Shown: positions 16,636 to 25,720 of the stretch, one piece after another
Layout: each line of letters starts with the position of its first letter
Numbering within the stretch: the first letter of the stretch is position 1
From: Planctomycetota bacterium
Lineage (GTDB): Bacteria; Planctomycetota; UBA1135; GCA-002686595
Length of the DNA: 42,343 nt
Reading direction: 5' to 3'
Assembly: GCA_029212845.1 (NCBI GenBank)
Contig: JARGPD010000023.1
Coordinates: forward strand, 1 to 42,343
Position numbers and translations under genes: made by a program
The notes under the pieces: generated by a model
Told to the model about the DNA's origin: nothing
What the model saw: only the letters and a program-made list of their open reading frames with translations
Databases searched by the model: none

Positions 16636-19038
16636 ATGCACGCCAACTCGCAAGGCACCCCCTACCGCCCCCTCGCCCTAGCAGCCCTACTCTTGATCGC
16701 CGCCTGTGGCGGTGGCGGCGGAGGCACGACCACCACTCCCCCTTCCGGCGGCCCATGGCCAGGCACCTACACGGGCGACTTGGACCCCCCATCGATCGAG
16801 GTCGAGGTCGACCACGAAGTGGCGCCCGGCTCGTTCCTGACTCCTGCGACTAGGACCGTCGACGGATACGAGACCTTCCTCGCTGACTCCCAGTCGCCCT
16901 ACTCCTTCGAAGGCAGCAGCGACAATCCGATCGTCACGGTGCTCGGTGTCCCGCCCACCATACTGCCGGGTGACGTGATCGTTTGGGTCGGTCCAACGGA
17001 CGGCTTGGCCCTCCTCCGAGAGGTCGTAGCGGTCAACGGGACCACCCTGACGACGGCGCCTGCGCCGATCGGGCAGGCCTTTCCGAACGGAGACCTGCAC
17101 ATCGATCTGGCCGTCAGCAACGTGGCGGCCCCTGCCATGGCGATGCCCCCCGGGTTCGGCCGACAGCCGCTGCCGTTGGAGCTCGACCTCCTCGACGTGA
17201 GCCATGAGGTTGCTCACCAGTTCCTCCCTGGCGTGACAGCGGTCTCGAGGTTCGAAGTCCAGTCGACGTTCCAAGCCTCGCTCGACATGAAGCTTCTGCA
17301 AGGCGAGCTCACGGGATTCCAGGTCGGTGTCGAGACCAACTTTGCGATCGAGAGCTACCTCAACGTCGGGACGGGCGTGGAGCTCACCGCAGCGGTCTCC
17401 AAGGAGTTCGGACCCATCTTCGAGACCTACATCGTCGCCACGATCCCAACGACGCCGCCCATCCCGGTCCCCATGAAGATCTCGCTCAAGCCCGTGATCG
17501 GCGCAGAGGTCGCCCTCGGTGCCGGCGCTGACTTCAAGTTCGGCAGCCGCGCAGAGACTTCCATCGGCGGCGGGGTCCTGTTCGATGGTGAAGACCTTGG
17601 CCCCTACGGCTTCGTCGACCCATCGTTCGAGGTCATCGGCCCTCAGCTGACATCGGATTCGGGGGTGAGTGGGACGCTGAAGGCCAACCTGGTCCTCGCC
17701 GTCGACCTGTACGAAGCCACTGTCCACCTCCCCTTCGTAGGGGAGGTCGGCATCGACGGACCCGGAGTCGGGCTCTCCATGGGTCCCTTTGCGACCCTCT
17801 CCTCGACATCGGTCCACGATCCGCTGGCAACTCCGCCAGTGGTCTGCGAGAAGTCCTTCGATGTCGGGCTCAAGGCATCCCTCTTCGTGGACTACGGAGC
17901 CCTGGCCAAGGCCCCCTTCTCCTTGACCCTGTCTCCGCCGTCCATCGACCTCTACGACGCGAGTCTCACGCTCTGGCAGGCAACGGGCTGCGAGGAAGAG
18001 CATGGCCTCGGGAGCCTCGCTGGTACGGTCACGGACCTCGCTGGGATTCCACTTGGCGGCGTCCTGGTTGCCGCGAACCTGCCCAACGGCTCACCTGCTG
18101 GGACCACGATCAGTGCTGGCGATGGCGGCTTCGAGCTGCTCGAGCTCACCGAGGGACCCCACCTCATCGACTTCATCTCTCCCGGCTACGAGACGGCCAC
18201 CGCGGCCTCGATGGTCGCCGCGGATTCCACGGTCTTCCTCAGTCAGGTGCTCGTCCTCGAAGAGCTGCAACCCGGCGACACCGGGACCATCGCTGCTTCC
18301 CTAGTCGACGCACAGAATCCGAGCAGCCACGTCTCCCAGGCTTCGATCGTAGTCCGTGAGGGTCTCAACAATCCGATCGGGCCATTCGTGACCCAAGTCT
18401 TGGCACCCCTTGGATCAACCCTCTTCGACCTGCCCGCGGGCTACTACACGCTGACCGCTTCAGCCCCGGGCTATCAGAGCGCCACGACTTCGGTGAGCCT
18501 ACCGAAGGACCAGACCTCGTCGATCACGATGGCGATGTCGGGAGAGTCGACTCCGGGGAGTGGGGAAGCACACGTCGTCTTGACCTGGGGTCTCGATCCG
18601 GACGACCTCGACTCCCACCTTCTCGCTGCTGATGGACACTGCTACTTCGGCAACCAGATCATCCCCGGCGCATCGCTGGATGTTGACGATGTCTCAAGCT
18701 ATGGACCGGAGACGATCACGATCGATTCCGTAGATCCAGGTGGAGCGTACACCTACTACGTCCATCACTTCTCAGGGAGCGGGAGCCTGGCCACATCTGG
18801 CGCCGTGGTGAAGCTCTACTTCAACGGCACCTCGCTCACCTACCCCGTCCCGCCCCAGGCGGGCGACTACTGGCATGTCTTCGACCTGATCGATGGAGTC
18901 GTCCATCCGTGTGGGGGGACTTGCATCGGTGGCAGCGCGCCGCCCTTGGCAGGTGGAGTCCCGCTCGTCTCCGGCAGGGGCATCGACCTCGAGCCGATCC
19001 AGGAGAAGGGGACCCCAAGTTGGACCCCAGGACTCTGA
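16636..19038 (+). CDS. Low-GC lipoprotein with CarboxypepD_reg-like and YfaP/DUF2135-like domains
   Basis: The protein has 800 residues. A lipoprotein signal (LALAALLLIAACGGGGGG, Cys about residue 24) is followed by a Gly/Thr/Pro linker. Residues about 55-455 are an unrecognised beta-rich region. Residues about 455-545 (GSLAGTVTDLAGIPLGGVLV) and 550-635 (LPAGYYTLTASAPGYQSATT) resemble two carboxypeptidase-regulatory-like Ig domains. Residues about 640-765 (VVLTWGLDPDDLDSHLLAAD, YGPETITIDSV, YTYYVHHFSG) resemble YfaP/DUF2135. It is probably a cell-surface structural or binding protein. Base composition differs from the neighbours: 60-base lines counted by hand at 17281, 17401 and 18661 give 58%, 62% and 58% GC, against 77% at 19381. 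Together with the Shine-Dalgarno start, this suggests a transferred gene or one under different codon selection. Confidence 0.75.
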   Translation: MHANSQGTPYRPLALAALLLIAACGGGGGGTTTTPPSGGPWPGTYTGDLDPPSIEVEVDHEVAPGSFLTPATRTVDGYETFLADSQSPYSFEGSSDNPIVTVLGVPPTILPGDVIVWVGPTDGLALLREVVAVNGTTLTTAPAPIGQAFPNGDLHIDLAVSNVAAPAMAMPPGFGRQPLPLELDLLDVSHEVAHQFLPGVTAVSRFEVQSTFQASLDMKLLQGELTGFQVGVETNFAIESYLNVGTGVELTAAVSKEFGPIFETYIVATIPTTPPIPVPMKISLKPVIGAEVALGAGADFKFGSRAETSIGGGVLFDGEDLGPYGFVDPSFEVIGPQLTSDSGVSGTLKANLVLAVDLYEATVHLPFVGEVGIDGPGVGLSMGPFATLSSTSVHDPLATPPVVCEKSFDVGLKASLFVDYGALAKAPFSLTLSPPSIDLYDASLTLWQATGCEEEHGLGSLAGTVTDLAGIPLGGVLVAANLPNGSPAGTTISAGDGGFELLELTEGPHLIDFISPGYETATAASMVAADSTVFLSQVLVLEELQPGDTGTIAASLVDAQNPSSHVSQASIVVREGLNNPIGPFVTQVLAPLGSTLFDLPAGYYTLTASAPGYQSATTSVSLPKDQTSSITMAMSGESTPGSGEAHVVLTWGLDPDDLDSHLLAADGHCYFGNQIIPGASLDVDDVSSYGPETITIDSVDPGGAYTYYVHHFSGSGSLATSGAVVKLYFNGTSLTYPVPPQAGDYWHVFDLIDGVVHPCGGTCIGGSAPPLAGGVPLVSGRGIDLEPIQEKGTPSWTPGL

Positions 19039-19242
19039 GCGAGCTTCGCGATCGCCTCTCGCAGCCAGTGCGGGGTGGTCGCAAGCCCATGCTGGGCCGG
19101 CGTCGGTCGACCCATGGCGAGCGTGGACGGCCAGCCATGGAGGGGTCCTGGGGCAGCTCGAGGTATTGGATTCGTGCAGCGACCAGCGCATCCTCGCGCG
19201 GAGCAGACCCGGATGGTGCAATGCGCGCAGCCCCACACCCCG

Positions 19243-20352
19243 ATGAACATGATCCCGCGCATCCCGAGCCTCTTCCTCGCCCTCCTCGCCACCGGCTGCA
19301 TCCAAGCGCCCAAGGCCCCGGCCCCGTACGACCTGCTGGCGGTTGGCAACGAGACCGGCAGCGTCGTCGCGATCCCCGTCACCGCCGAGACCGGGCGCCT
19401 GGTGTACCTGACCGACCGGCTGAGCGACGCCGAGCGCGCCGAGCTGGAGGAGCTCGCGCCGAACGTGGACTTCGTCAGCGGGCTCTCGGCGAACGAGGCC
19501 CTCGCGCGCGCCGCCGAGTTCCACGGCGCCGACGCCCACCTGCTCTCGTCCGAGCTGGTCGCGGCGGCCACGAACCTGCGCTGGGCCCAGTCCCAGACCG
19601 CGGGGGTCGGACGCTACCTCGCGATCGAAGAGCTGGTCGGGAACCCCGACCTGGTGCTGACCAACATGAAGGGCATCCACGGGCCGGTCATCGCCGAGCA
19701 CGTGATGGCCATGCTGCTGTCCTTGAGCCGCGACCTGCCTGGCTACCAGCGCGCCCAGGGCCTCGGCGAGTGGGATCGCGCGGCGGGTGACGGCCAGTGG
19801 GCCCTCGCCGGCTCGACCCTGTTCGTCGTCGGCATGGGCGGCATCGGGACCGAGGTCGCGCGCCGCGCCCATGGGTTCGACATGCGCGTGCTGGCGACCG
19901 TGCGCACATCCCGCAAGGCGCCCAGCTACGTCGACGAGCTCGGCGTCGGCAAGGACCTCGAGCGCTTCCTGCCCCAGGCCGACGTGGTCGTCATCTGCCT
20001 GCCGCTGACCTCGGACACACTCGGCCTGTTCAACGCCGAGACGATCGCCCTGATGAAGCCGGGCGCGATCCTGATCAACATCGCACGCGGCCCGATCGTC
20101 GACACCGAAGCGCTGGTCGCCGCGCTCGAGTCCGGCAAGCTCGGCGGCGCGGGCCTCGACGTGACCGACCCCGAGCCTCTCACCCCGGGCCACGCCCTGT
20201 GGAGTCGCGACGACGTGATCATCACGCCCCACGTCGCCAGCAGCGCCGCCCTGACCGGCGAGCGCCGAGACGCCCTCTTCCACGAGAACCTGCGCCGCTT
20301 CGGCGCCGGTCTGCCGCTGCTCAACGTCGTCGACAAGCAGCTCGGCTACTAG
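19243..20352 (+). CDS. D-2-hydroxyacid dehydrogenase family protein with a lipoprotein signal
   Basis: The protein has 369 residues. The catalytic fold is clear: NAD-binding VVGMGGIGTEVARRAHGF (glycines from residue 197), NIARGPIVD with Arg282, DPEPLTPGHALW with Glu311 and ITPHVASS with His330. This is the complete Arg-Glu-His set of NAD-dependent 2-hydroxyacid dehydrogenases. The N-terminus is odd for a cytosolic enzyme. MNMIPRIPSLFLALLATGCIQ is a lipoprotein signal with Cys in the lipobox ATGC, followed by a short Pro/Ala linker. An exported NAD enzyme would need a cofactor source, or it may bind NAD tightly in the manner of Gfo/Idh glycosidases. The GH20 gene follows after 8 bases, so the pair is an operon. 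Confidence 0.85.
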   Translation: MNMIPRIPSLFLALLATGCIQAPKAPAPYDLLAVGNETGSVVAIPVTAETGRLVYLTDRLSDAERAELEELAPNVDFVSGLSANEALARAAEFHGADAHLLSSELVAAATNLRWAQSQTAGVGRYLAIEELVGNPDLVLTNMKGIHGPVIAEHVMAMLLSLSRDLPGYQRAQGLGEWDRAAGDGQWALAGSTLFVVGMGGIGTEVARRAHGFDMRVLATVRTSRKAPSYVDELGVGKDLERFLPQADVVVICLPLTSDTLGLFNAETIALMKPGAILINIARGPIVDTEALVAALESGKLGGAGLDVTDPEPLTPGHALWSRDDVIITPHVASSAALTGERRDALFHENLRRFGAGLPLLNVVDKQLGY

Positions 20353-20360
20353 CCGTGGGC

Positions 20361-22313
20361 ATGCGGTCCCGGCTGCTGGCCCTGGCGCTCCTCTGCCCCA
20401 CCGCCGCGGCCCAGTTCGTGCCGGCCGTCGAAGAGGTCAGCTGGCGCTTCGCGGAGCCTGTCGTCGGCGAGCTCGTGGCCACCGAGGAGGCCGCCTTCAC
20501 GCCCCAGGCCGAGGTCCTCGTCCAGGCTCTGCGGAGCCTCGGTGTCCCCGGCGCGGCCGTGCAAGTCGGAGGCACCGGGCCTGCCGACGACAGCGTCCGC
20601 CCGATCGATGGAGCGAACGACGCCGACGCGCCAGGCCCCGCCTCGACGCCAGCCGTGGCTGCCACCCTGCGCCTCACCCGCGACGACAGCCTCGGCCCCG
20701 AGGCCTACACCGTGCAGCACACGGGCGAGGCCCTCGTCATCGCCGCCAGCACCCCCGCCGGGGCAGCTCGCGCCGCCGCCACCCTGGCCCAGGCCGTCCA
20801 GGTCGAGGACGGCCGCGCCAGCTGGCCGCGCCTCACGATCAGCGACGCGCCCCAGCTCCCCTACCGCTGCTTCATGGTCGACATGGGCCGCAACCCGCAC
20901 TCGCCCGAGACCCTGCGCGCGGTCGTCGACATGGTCTGGTTCTACAAGGGCAACCTCTTGCAGCTACACCTGACCGACGACCAGCTCTTCTCCTGGCCCT
21001 CGCGGGCCTTCCCGAAGCTCTACAGCGAGCGCGCGGGCTGGACCTGGCAGGACTTCGTCGAGCTCGAGGCCTACGCCGCCGCGCGCGGCGTCGCGATCCT
21101 CCCCGAGCTCGACGTGCCCGGCCACTCGACGATCCTGCGCCGCGAGTACCCCGAAGTCTTCGGCACGTCCCCGACCGACCTCGCCTCGACGCCCGAGGCA
21201 CAAGCCGGCGTCGAGACCCTGATCGCCGAGCTGCTCGAGGTCTTCACCTCGACGCCCTACGTGCACATCGGCGGCGACGAGGCCTACGGCGTGCCCCAGA
21301 ACATCCAGCGCGACTTCATCAACCGGCTCGACGCCTTCGTGCGCGCCAAGGGCAAGCGCACCGTCGTGTGGGAGGGCCCGCGCCTCGGCGTCGGCGACAA
21401 CAAGGTCGACGAGCGCGTGCTGCAGATCAACTGGCGCGGGAGCGACTTCCCCGCCCAGGACATGCTCGACGCCGGCTACGAGGTCATCAACGCGTCCTGG
21501 GACCCGATGTACATCGTCGACCACTACCCACGCACGATGTTCACGGCGGTCGAGGTCGAGCGCTGCTACGACTGGAACCCGCGCCGCTTCGCACACATCA
21601 ACCACGGCATGCCGACCTTCGGCGAGGGCCACATCACGAAGTCGGACGAGGGCATCCTCGGCTTCTGCATGCCCTGGTGGGAGGGCCGCGAGGAGAACCT
21701 GCTGGTGCTCTGCCTGCCGCGCTTCGCCGCCGCCTCGAGCGCGGCGTGGAACCGCGAGGGCGAGTCGGACTTCGCCGACTTCCAAGCGCGCCAGCGCCTC
21801 GCCATTCCCCGATTCGAGGCCATTGCCGGGGTTGATCTGCCGGAAATGCCCTTTGCCGACCCCGCCACCCAGGGTCCGAACTTCGCCTACCGCGGCCCGG
21901 TCTCGGTCTCCGACGGCGCAAGCCAGCCGCACTTCGGCCCCGCGCGCCTGACCAACGGCCTGACCGACCGCCTCGACCACTTCCTCGGCTTCCCGACCCA
22001 GCCCGAGCCGCTCGAGATCGTCGTCGAGCTCCTGCACCCCGCCCCCGCACCGCCGACCGTCGGCCGCGTCGTCGTCCACGAGGCGGCCGTCAACGGCAGC
22101 TATGAGCTGTACGAGCTGCTCATCTCCGCGGACGGCATCCACTACGACTCGATCGGCACGACGACCGAGGGCACCCGCGGCGAGAACGCCTTCGTCGAGT
22201 TCGCCTTCGAGCAGCGCCCGGTCAGCCACGTCAAGCTGCTCACCCAAGGCTGCCACAACCTGACCTTCCCCAGCTTCAGCCGGCTGACCGAGATCCAGGC
22301 CTTCGCGGAGTAG
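20361..22313 (+). CDS. GH20 beta-N-acetylhexosaminidase, exported, with C-terminal discoidin-like domain
   Basis: The protein has 650 residues. The signal peptide is at about residues 1-17 (MRSRLLALALLCPTAAA). Residues about 20-165 are the GH20b-like N-terminal domain. The (beta/alpha)8 catalytic domain spans about 168-500, with RCFMVDMGRNPHSPETLRAV, LLQLHLTDDQLFSWPS, LPELDVPGHS and the signature HIGGDEAYG. Asp306-Glu307 are the polariser and acid of substrate-assisted catalysis. Residues about 515-650 look like a discoidin/F5-8 carbohydrate-binding domain (NGLTDRLDHFLGFPTQPEPL). It probably releases terminal GlcNAc/GalNAc from chitin, glycans or peptidoglycan fragments in the periplasm or outside. 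It is co-transcribed with the lipoprotein dehydrogenase, and terminator hairpins follow. Confidence 0.92.
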   Translation: MRSRLLALALLCPTAAAQFVPAVEEVSWRFAEPVVGELVATEEAAFTPQAEVLVQALRSLGVPGAAVQVGGTGPADDSVRPIDGANDADAPGPASTPAVAATLRLTRDDSLGPEAYTVQHTGEALVIAASTPAGAARAAATLAQAVQVEDGRASWPRLTISDAPQLPYRCFMVDMGRNPHSPETLRAVVDMVWFYKGNLLQLHLTDDQLFSWPSRAFPKLYSERAGWTWQDFVELEAYAAARGVAILPELDVPGHSTILRREYPEVFGTSPTDLASTPEAQAGVETLIAELLEVFTSTPYVHIGGDEAYGVPQNIQRDFINRLDAFVRAKGKRTVVWEGPRLGVGDNKVDERVLQINWRGSDFPAQDMLDAGYEVINASWDPMYIVDHYPRTMFTAVEVERCYDWNPRRFAHINHGMPTFGEGHITKSDEGILGFCMPWWEGREENLLVLCLPRFAAASSAAWNREGESDFADFQARQRLAIPRFEAIAGVDLPEMPFADPATQGPNFAYRGPVSVSDGASQPHFGPARLTNGLTDRLDHFLGFPTQPEPLEIVVELLHPAPAPPTVGRVVVHEAAVNGSYELYELLISADGIHYDSIGTTTEGTRGENAFVEFAFEQRPVSHVKLLTQGCHNLTFPSFSRLTEIQAFAE

Positions 22314-22372
22314 TCCCGCCGTCGGCGTGAGGCAACCTGCGGCGGGGACTCGCCTGCGGGCAGAGGCAGGTG
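22312..22372. terminator. Two hairpins between convergent genes
   Basis: The arm 22312-22321 pairs with 22340-22350 with one bulged base. A second stem, 22351-22357 with 22366-22372, has one wobble and an 8-base loop. They lie between the stops at 22313 and 22376 and can serve both strands. Confidence 0.5.
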
Positions 22373-22375
22373 ACC

Positions 22376-24352
22376 CTAGGGCAGCTTCACGAGCTCGATG
22401 TCGAGCTCGGCGCGCTCGCCAGCGACGAGGGTGAGCTCGACCGGCGGGTGGTCCTCGAAGCCTTCGATGTGGGGCACCTCGACCTGGTAGCGGCCCGGCG
22501 CGGTCTTGAACCAGAGGCCGCCGTGGCGGTGGCTGCGCGAGCCGAGGTCGCCCTCGTCGTCGAGGCGCTTGCCTACGCCGTAGTCGTTCTCCGGCCAGGG
22601 CAGGGTGGTCTCGCCCTGGACCAGCCGCAGCACGGCTTCGCCGGCGCGCCGAACCTCGAGCGTGACGCGCGCGCCGGCGAAGGCCTGGAAGGTCGTGGAG
22701 ACGTGCACGTAGTCCTCCGCGCTGTGGCTGAGCACGATCGTGCCCGGAGGCACCGAGAAGCAGATGTCCGACTGACCCGGCTCCCGGCGCGCGCCCTGGG
22801 ACATGCCGCCGGACCAACCCTCGGGCGGCTCGTAGTGCCAGAAGAGCCCGTCGACGTCGGCGAGCTCGCCGGTGTCCACATCGCGCACGGTGACGCACAC
22901 CGGCACCGGCTCGGGGATCTGGAAGCGGTAGTCGGTCGCGCCGCCAGGCCCGAGGTCGAGCTTGACCTGGTACTCGACGCCGTTGCAGCGCAGCTCGTAC
23001 CGACCGGTCTGCAGCATGCCGAAGTCGAAGCTCCACGCGTCGCTGGTGCCCTCGACGCGCTCGAGTTGATCCCCGCCGGCGCGCTCGTAGCCATCGCCAC
23101 CATCGAGGGACACGCCCTCGAGCTCGGCGATCAGCAGGGGCTCGGTGACGCCGTAGCTCGCGGGAAGGATCAAGAGCCCCGAGAAGGGGGCGCGGGTGAG
23201 CACCGGCGCCTCCTCGAGGACCAAGGTCACCGACGCGCTCCCACCGGCCTCGACCACCACGGTCTCGCTCGCGAGGGCGAGCTGGTCGCTCCACCACTCA
23301 CCGATCTCGACCGAGACCTCGTAGGTCCCCGGCGGCAGGCCCTGGTAGGAGAACGGCCCCGCGCCCTTGGCCTGCTGCATAGCGACCGGGAGCCCACGCC
23401 CCGTGTCGGTCACGTGCAGCTCCGCGTCCCGCCGCGTGAGCGCGCGGTCGAAGTGGACGACCAGGTCACCGCCGCGCTCGAGCCGCACCCTGCGCTCGCC
23501 GCCGCTCGCGAGGTCCAGCTCGACCTTCTTCCATGCGTAACCCCGCGCGCCGACCAGCACACCGACGCGGCCGCTCTCGGCCAGGTCCGTGCTCGGCTGC
23601 AGCTCGACCGGCGAGTCCTCGGCGACCACCAGGTCCGTCATGTCCCTCCCGTCCCCGGGGTGCTCGACGATCCCGTCGCCCCAGGCCTTCTCCGCCACGA
23701 CCGAGACGCCGGTCAGCCCCTCGCCCGTGGCCGCGTCGACCACCTCGAGCTGCAGCGAAGCGACGCGCCGGACCTCGATGACGACCGCCAGCTCCCCGAG
23801 CTCGAACTCTTGATCCCGGTCCGTGCGCACGACCGCCCGCCCGAGGTCGTCGTACTCCCCGACCGCGACGCGGTCGATGGGCTGCCTGGCCGTGCCCGCG
23901 CCGTCCTCGTAGGTGTAGCTCCCATCCGCATCGAGCCGGGCATTCAGCTGCCACTTGCCCCCCGACACCTCGAGCTCATGGTGCGAGCCCGAGTTTCCGT
24001 GCCACAGGATCAGGGTCAAGGTGCCCGTCGCATCGAGGGTCGAGCTCCCGTCGAGCTCCTCGATCACGACCGTGCCCGCGACCACGGCTTCGAGCGGTCC
24101 GCTCGAAGAGGCCTCCGCGCTCCCCTCCACCGAGGAGCGCAGCGCGTCCTCGTCAGGGAGGGACGCCGCGCCTTCGTCGAGGGTCGCGTCCGTGCGCTCG
24201 CCGAGCGTGGCGAGCTGCACAGGCGCCTCGCCCAAGCTCGGCCCAGCATCGGGCCCACCCTCGCCTTCGGGCAGGAAGTGCCAGAGCGCGCCGGCCACGA
24301 GACCGGCCAAGAGGAGCAGCACGACGAGCGCGCGGGGACTGGGTTGGGTCAT
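22376..24352 (-). CDS. Membrane-anchored protein with repeated Ig-like/CarboxypepD_reg-like domains
   Basis: The protein has 658 residues. The start at 24352 (MTQPSPRALVVLLLLAGLVA) gives an N-terminal anchor or uncleaved signal at about residues 7-25. An acidic, low-complexity linker runs to about residue 90 (ATLGERTDATLDEGAASLPD). The remainder consists of beta-sandwich repeats typical of carboxypeptidase-regulatory-like or SpaA-like modules: VASLQLEVVDAATGEGLTGV, FSYQGLPPGTYEVSVEIGEW, VPVCVTVRDVDTGELADVDG, GLWFKTAPGRYQVEVPHIEG, each with the 'PGxYxVxV' strand. No enzyme motif is seen. A periplasmic, structural or protein-binding role is inferred. It is convergent with the GH20 gene. Confidence 0.72.
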   Translation of the reverse strand: MTQPSPRALVVLLLLAGLVAGALWHFLPEGEGGPDAGPSLGEAPVQLATLGERTDATLDEGAASLPDEDALRSSVEGSAEASSSGPLEAVVAGTVVIEELDGSSTLDATGTLTLILWHGNSGSHHELEVSGGKWQLNARLDADGSYTYEDGAGTARQPIDRVAVGEYDDLGRAVVRTDRDQEFELGELAVVIEVRRVASLQLEVVDAATGEGLTGVSVVAEKAWGDGIVEHPGDGRDMTDLVVAEDSPVELQPSTDLAESGRVGVLVGARGYAWKKVELDLASGGERRVRLERGGDLVVHFDRALTRRDAELHVTDTGRGLPVAMQQAKGAGPFSYQGLPPGTYEVSVEIGEWWSDQLALASETVVVEAGGSASVTLVLEEAPVLTRAPFSGLLILPASYGVTEPLLIAELEGVSLDGGDGYERAGGDQLERVEGTSDAWSFDFGMLQTGRYELRCNGVEYQVKLDLGPGGATDYRFQIPEPVPVCVTVRDVDTGELADVDGLFWHYEPPEGWSGGMSQGARREPGQSDICFSVPPGTIVLSHSAEDYVHVSTTFQAFAGARVTLEVRRAGEAVLRLVQGETTLPWPENDYGVGKRLDDEGDLGSRSHRHGGLWFKTAPGRYQVEVPHIEGFEDHPPVELTLVAGERAELDIELVKLP

Positions 24353-24455
24353 GGGCGAGTGCGAGTGCGAGGACTGGGGAGGGCGCACCCTATGCTACCC
24401 ACCGAGCCGCATCCAGCAACCGAGCGAAGTGCCGCCCGACGGTCGCACTTCGCTC

Positions 24456-25106
24456 CTAGCCGGGACGGCCGTAGTGCACGACGTGGCGCTGGCGGTCGGC
24501 CGGGGCGGGGAGGTGGTAGCTGACGCCGCCGAGGCGCTTGAGGCCACCCTTGATCTGCGAGGGCGACTCCATGTCGTCGCTCAGCCAGCAGAGCAGGCGG
24601 CCGCCGCGCATCAGGAGCGGCTTGGCCAGGGGCGCGATCGCGATCGGCGGACCGACCGCGCGGGTGGTGATCAGGTCGAACTTGGACTTGTAGCCGCGCG
24701 ACGGCGCCTCGGCCGCGTCCATCTGCACGTACTCGAAGGTGCCCGGGCGGAAGTCGCAGGCGCTGACCGCGCGCTCGATCGCCTTGAGCTTCTTGAGCGT
24801 GCGGTCCATCAGCGTGATCTTCGCGTAGGGATAGAAGCACGCGACGGCGACGCCGGGGAAGCCGTTGCCCGTGCCGAGGTCGAGCACCTTGGTCGGCGCG
24901 GCCTCGAAGCCGCCGCAGCCGATCGCGGCCGAGTCGAGTGCGTGGAACAGCACCGCGTCCTCGCGGTCGCGCACGGCGGTCAGGTTCACTTGTTCGTTCT
25001 CGGCCAGCATGGCGTCGAGGTAGGCCAGCAGGCGCGTGGCGCCCTCGAGGTCGATCTCGCTGTGGATGCCAGCGGCGAGCTCGAGGAAGCGGGTGGGATC
25101 GGTCAC
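24456..25106 (-). CDS. rsmG: 16S rRNA (guanine527-N7)-methyltransferase RsmG
   Basis: The protein has 216 residues, the usual RsmG length. It uses SAM to methylate N7 of G527 in 16S rRNA. Family features are NEQVNLTAVRDREDAVLFHALDS, the SAM-binding loop VLDLGTGNGFPGVAVA, ITLMDRTLKKLKAIER and the late motif DLITTRAVGPP. The start is the GTG at 25106, which overlaps the stop of the upstream gene as GTGA (25106-25103), implying translational coupling. It is the third gene of an operon with a DbpA helicase and an M48-type peptidase. In many bacteria rsmG lies near the origin with gidA/parAB; that context is absent here. Confidence 0.92.
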   Translation of the reverse strand: MTDPTRFLELAAGIHSEIDLEGATRLLAYLDAMLAENEQVNLTAVRDREDAVLFHALDSAAIGCGGFEAAPTKVLDLGTGNGFPGVAVACFYPYAKITLMDRTLKKLKAIERAVSACDFRPGTFEYVQMDAAEAPSRGYKSKFDLITTRAVGPPIAIAPLAKPLLMRGGRLLCWLSDDMESPSQIKGGLKRLGGVSYHLPAPADRQRHVVHYGRPG

Positions 25107-25720
25107 TGCGGTAGGTCCGGGTTCGGGCGGCTCGTCGCGGGAGCCTGGTTGTCGGCGGGTTGGGCGGCGGCCTCTCTGGTCTCTGCTTCCGCCTCGGCCC
25201 TTGCCTTGGCCTCGGCGGCCGCGGCCTCGGCGGCGAGCTCGTGCGCGCTCAGGTAGACGCGCAGGTCGAACTCGAGCTGATGGTACGCGGGCTCCATGTG
25301 ACAACACAGCCGATAGAAGGCGCTGTCGTGCTCGCGGTGCTTCTGGTGCGCGAGCTCGTGCACGCAGATCATGCGCAGGAAGGCTAGCGGCGCCTCGCGG
25401 AAGAGGCTGGCGACCTTGAGCTCGCGGCTCGTGCGCAGCCCGTCGCCGTGCACGCGCTGCTTGGTCGTGTGCAGGCCGAGCGCGTTCTGGGCCGAGCGCA
25501 TGCGCTTGTCGTAGGCGACCTTGGCGATCTGCGGCGTGTTCTTCATGTAGCGCGCCTTGAGCTCTTGCACGAAGGCGAACAGCTCCTTGTTCGAGCTCAC
25601 GCGGTGGCCCACCGGGTAGCGCTTGGCGATCGCGTCGAGGGCGCGACCGCTCTCGATCAACGCCGCGGCCGGGGCCACGAGCTCGTCCGGATAGCCCTGC
25701 AGCAGGGGCAGCGTGGTCAT
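25103..25720 (-). CDS. YgjP/WLM-like M48 family metallopeptidase
   Basis: The protein has 205 residues. The zinc site HELAHQKHREH is at residues 121-131 (His121, Glu122, His125, His131), followed by DSAFYRLCCHMEPAYHQLEF, a stretch I recognise from the YgjP-like DUF45 branch. Members are annotated as M48-like metal hydrolases; the physiological substrate is not settled. The C-terminal about 45 residues are Ala/Glu-rich and look like a flexible or coiled-coil tail (ELAAEAAAAEAKARAEAEAE). The start at 25720 overlaps the dbpA stop as ATGA, and its own stop overlaps the rsmG start, so this is the middle gene of a tightly coupled trio. No signal peptide is seen. Confidence 0.88.
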   Translation of the reverse strand: MTTLPLLQGYPDELVAPAAALIESGRALDAIAKRYPVGHRVSSNKELFAFVQELKARYMKNTPQIAKVAYDKRMRSAQNALGLHTTKQRVHGDGLRTSRELKVASLFREAPLAFLRMICVHELAHQKHREHDSAFYRLCCHMEPAYHQLEFDLRVYLSAHELAAEAAAAEAKARAEAEAETREAAAQPADNQAPATSRPNPDLPQ

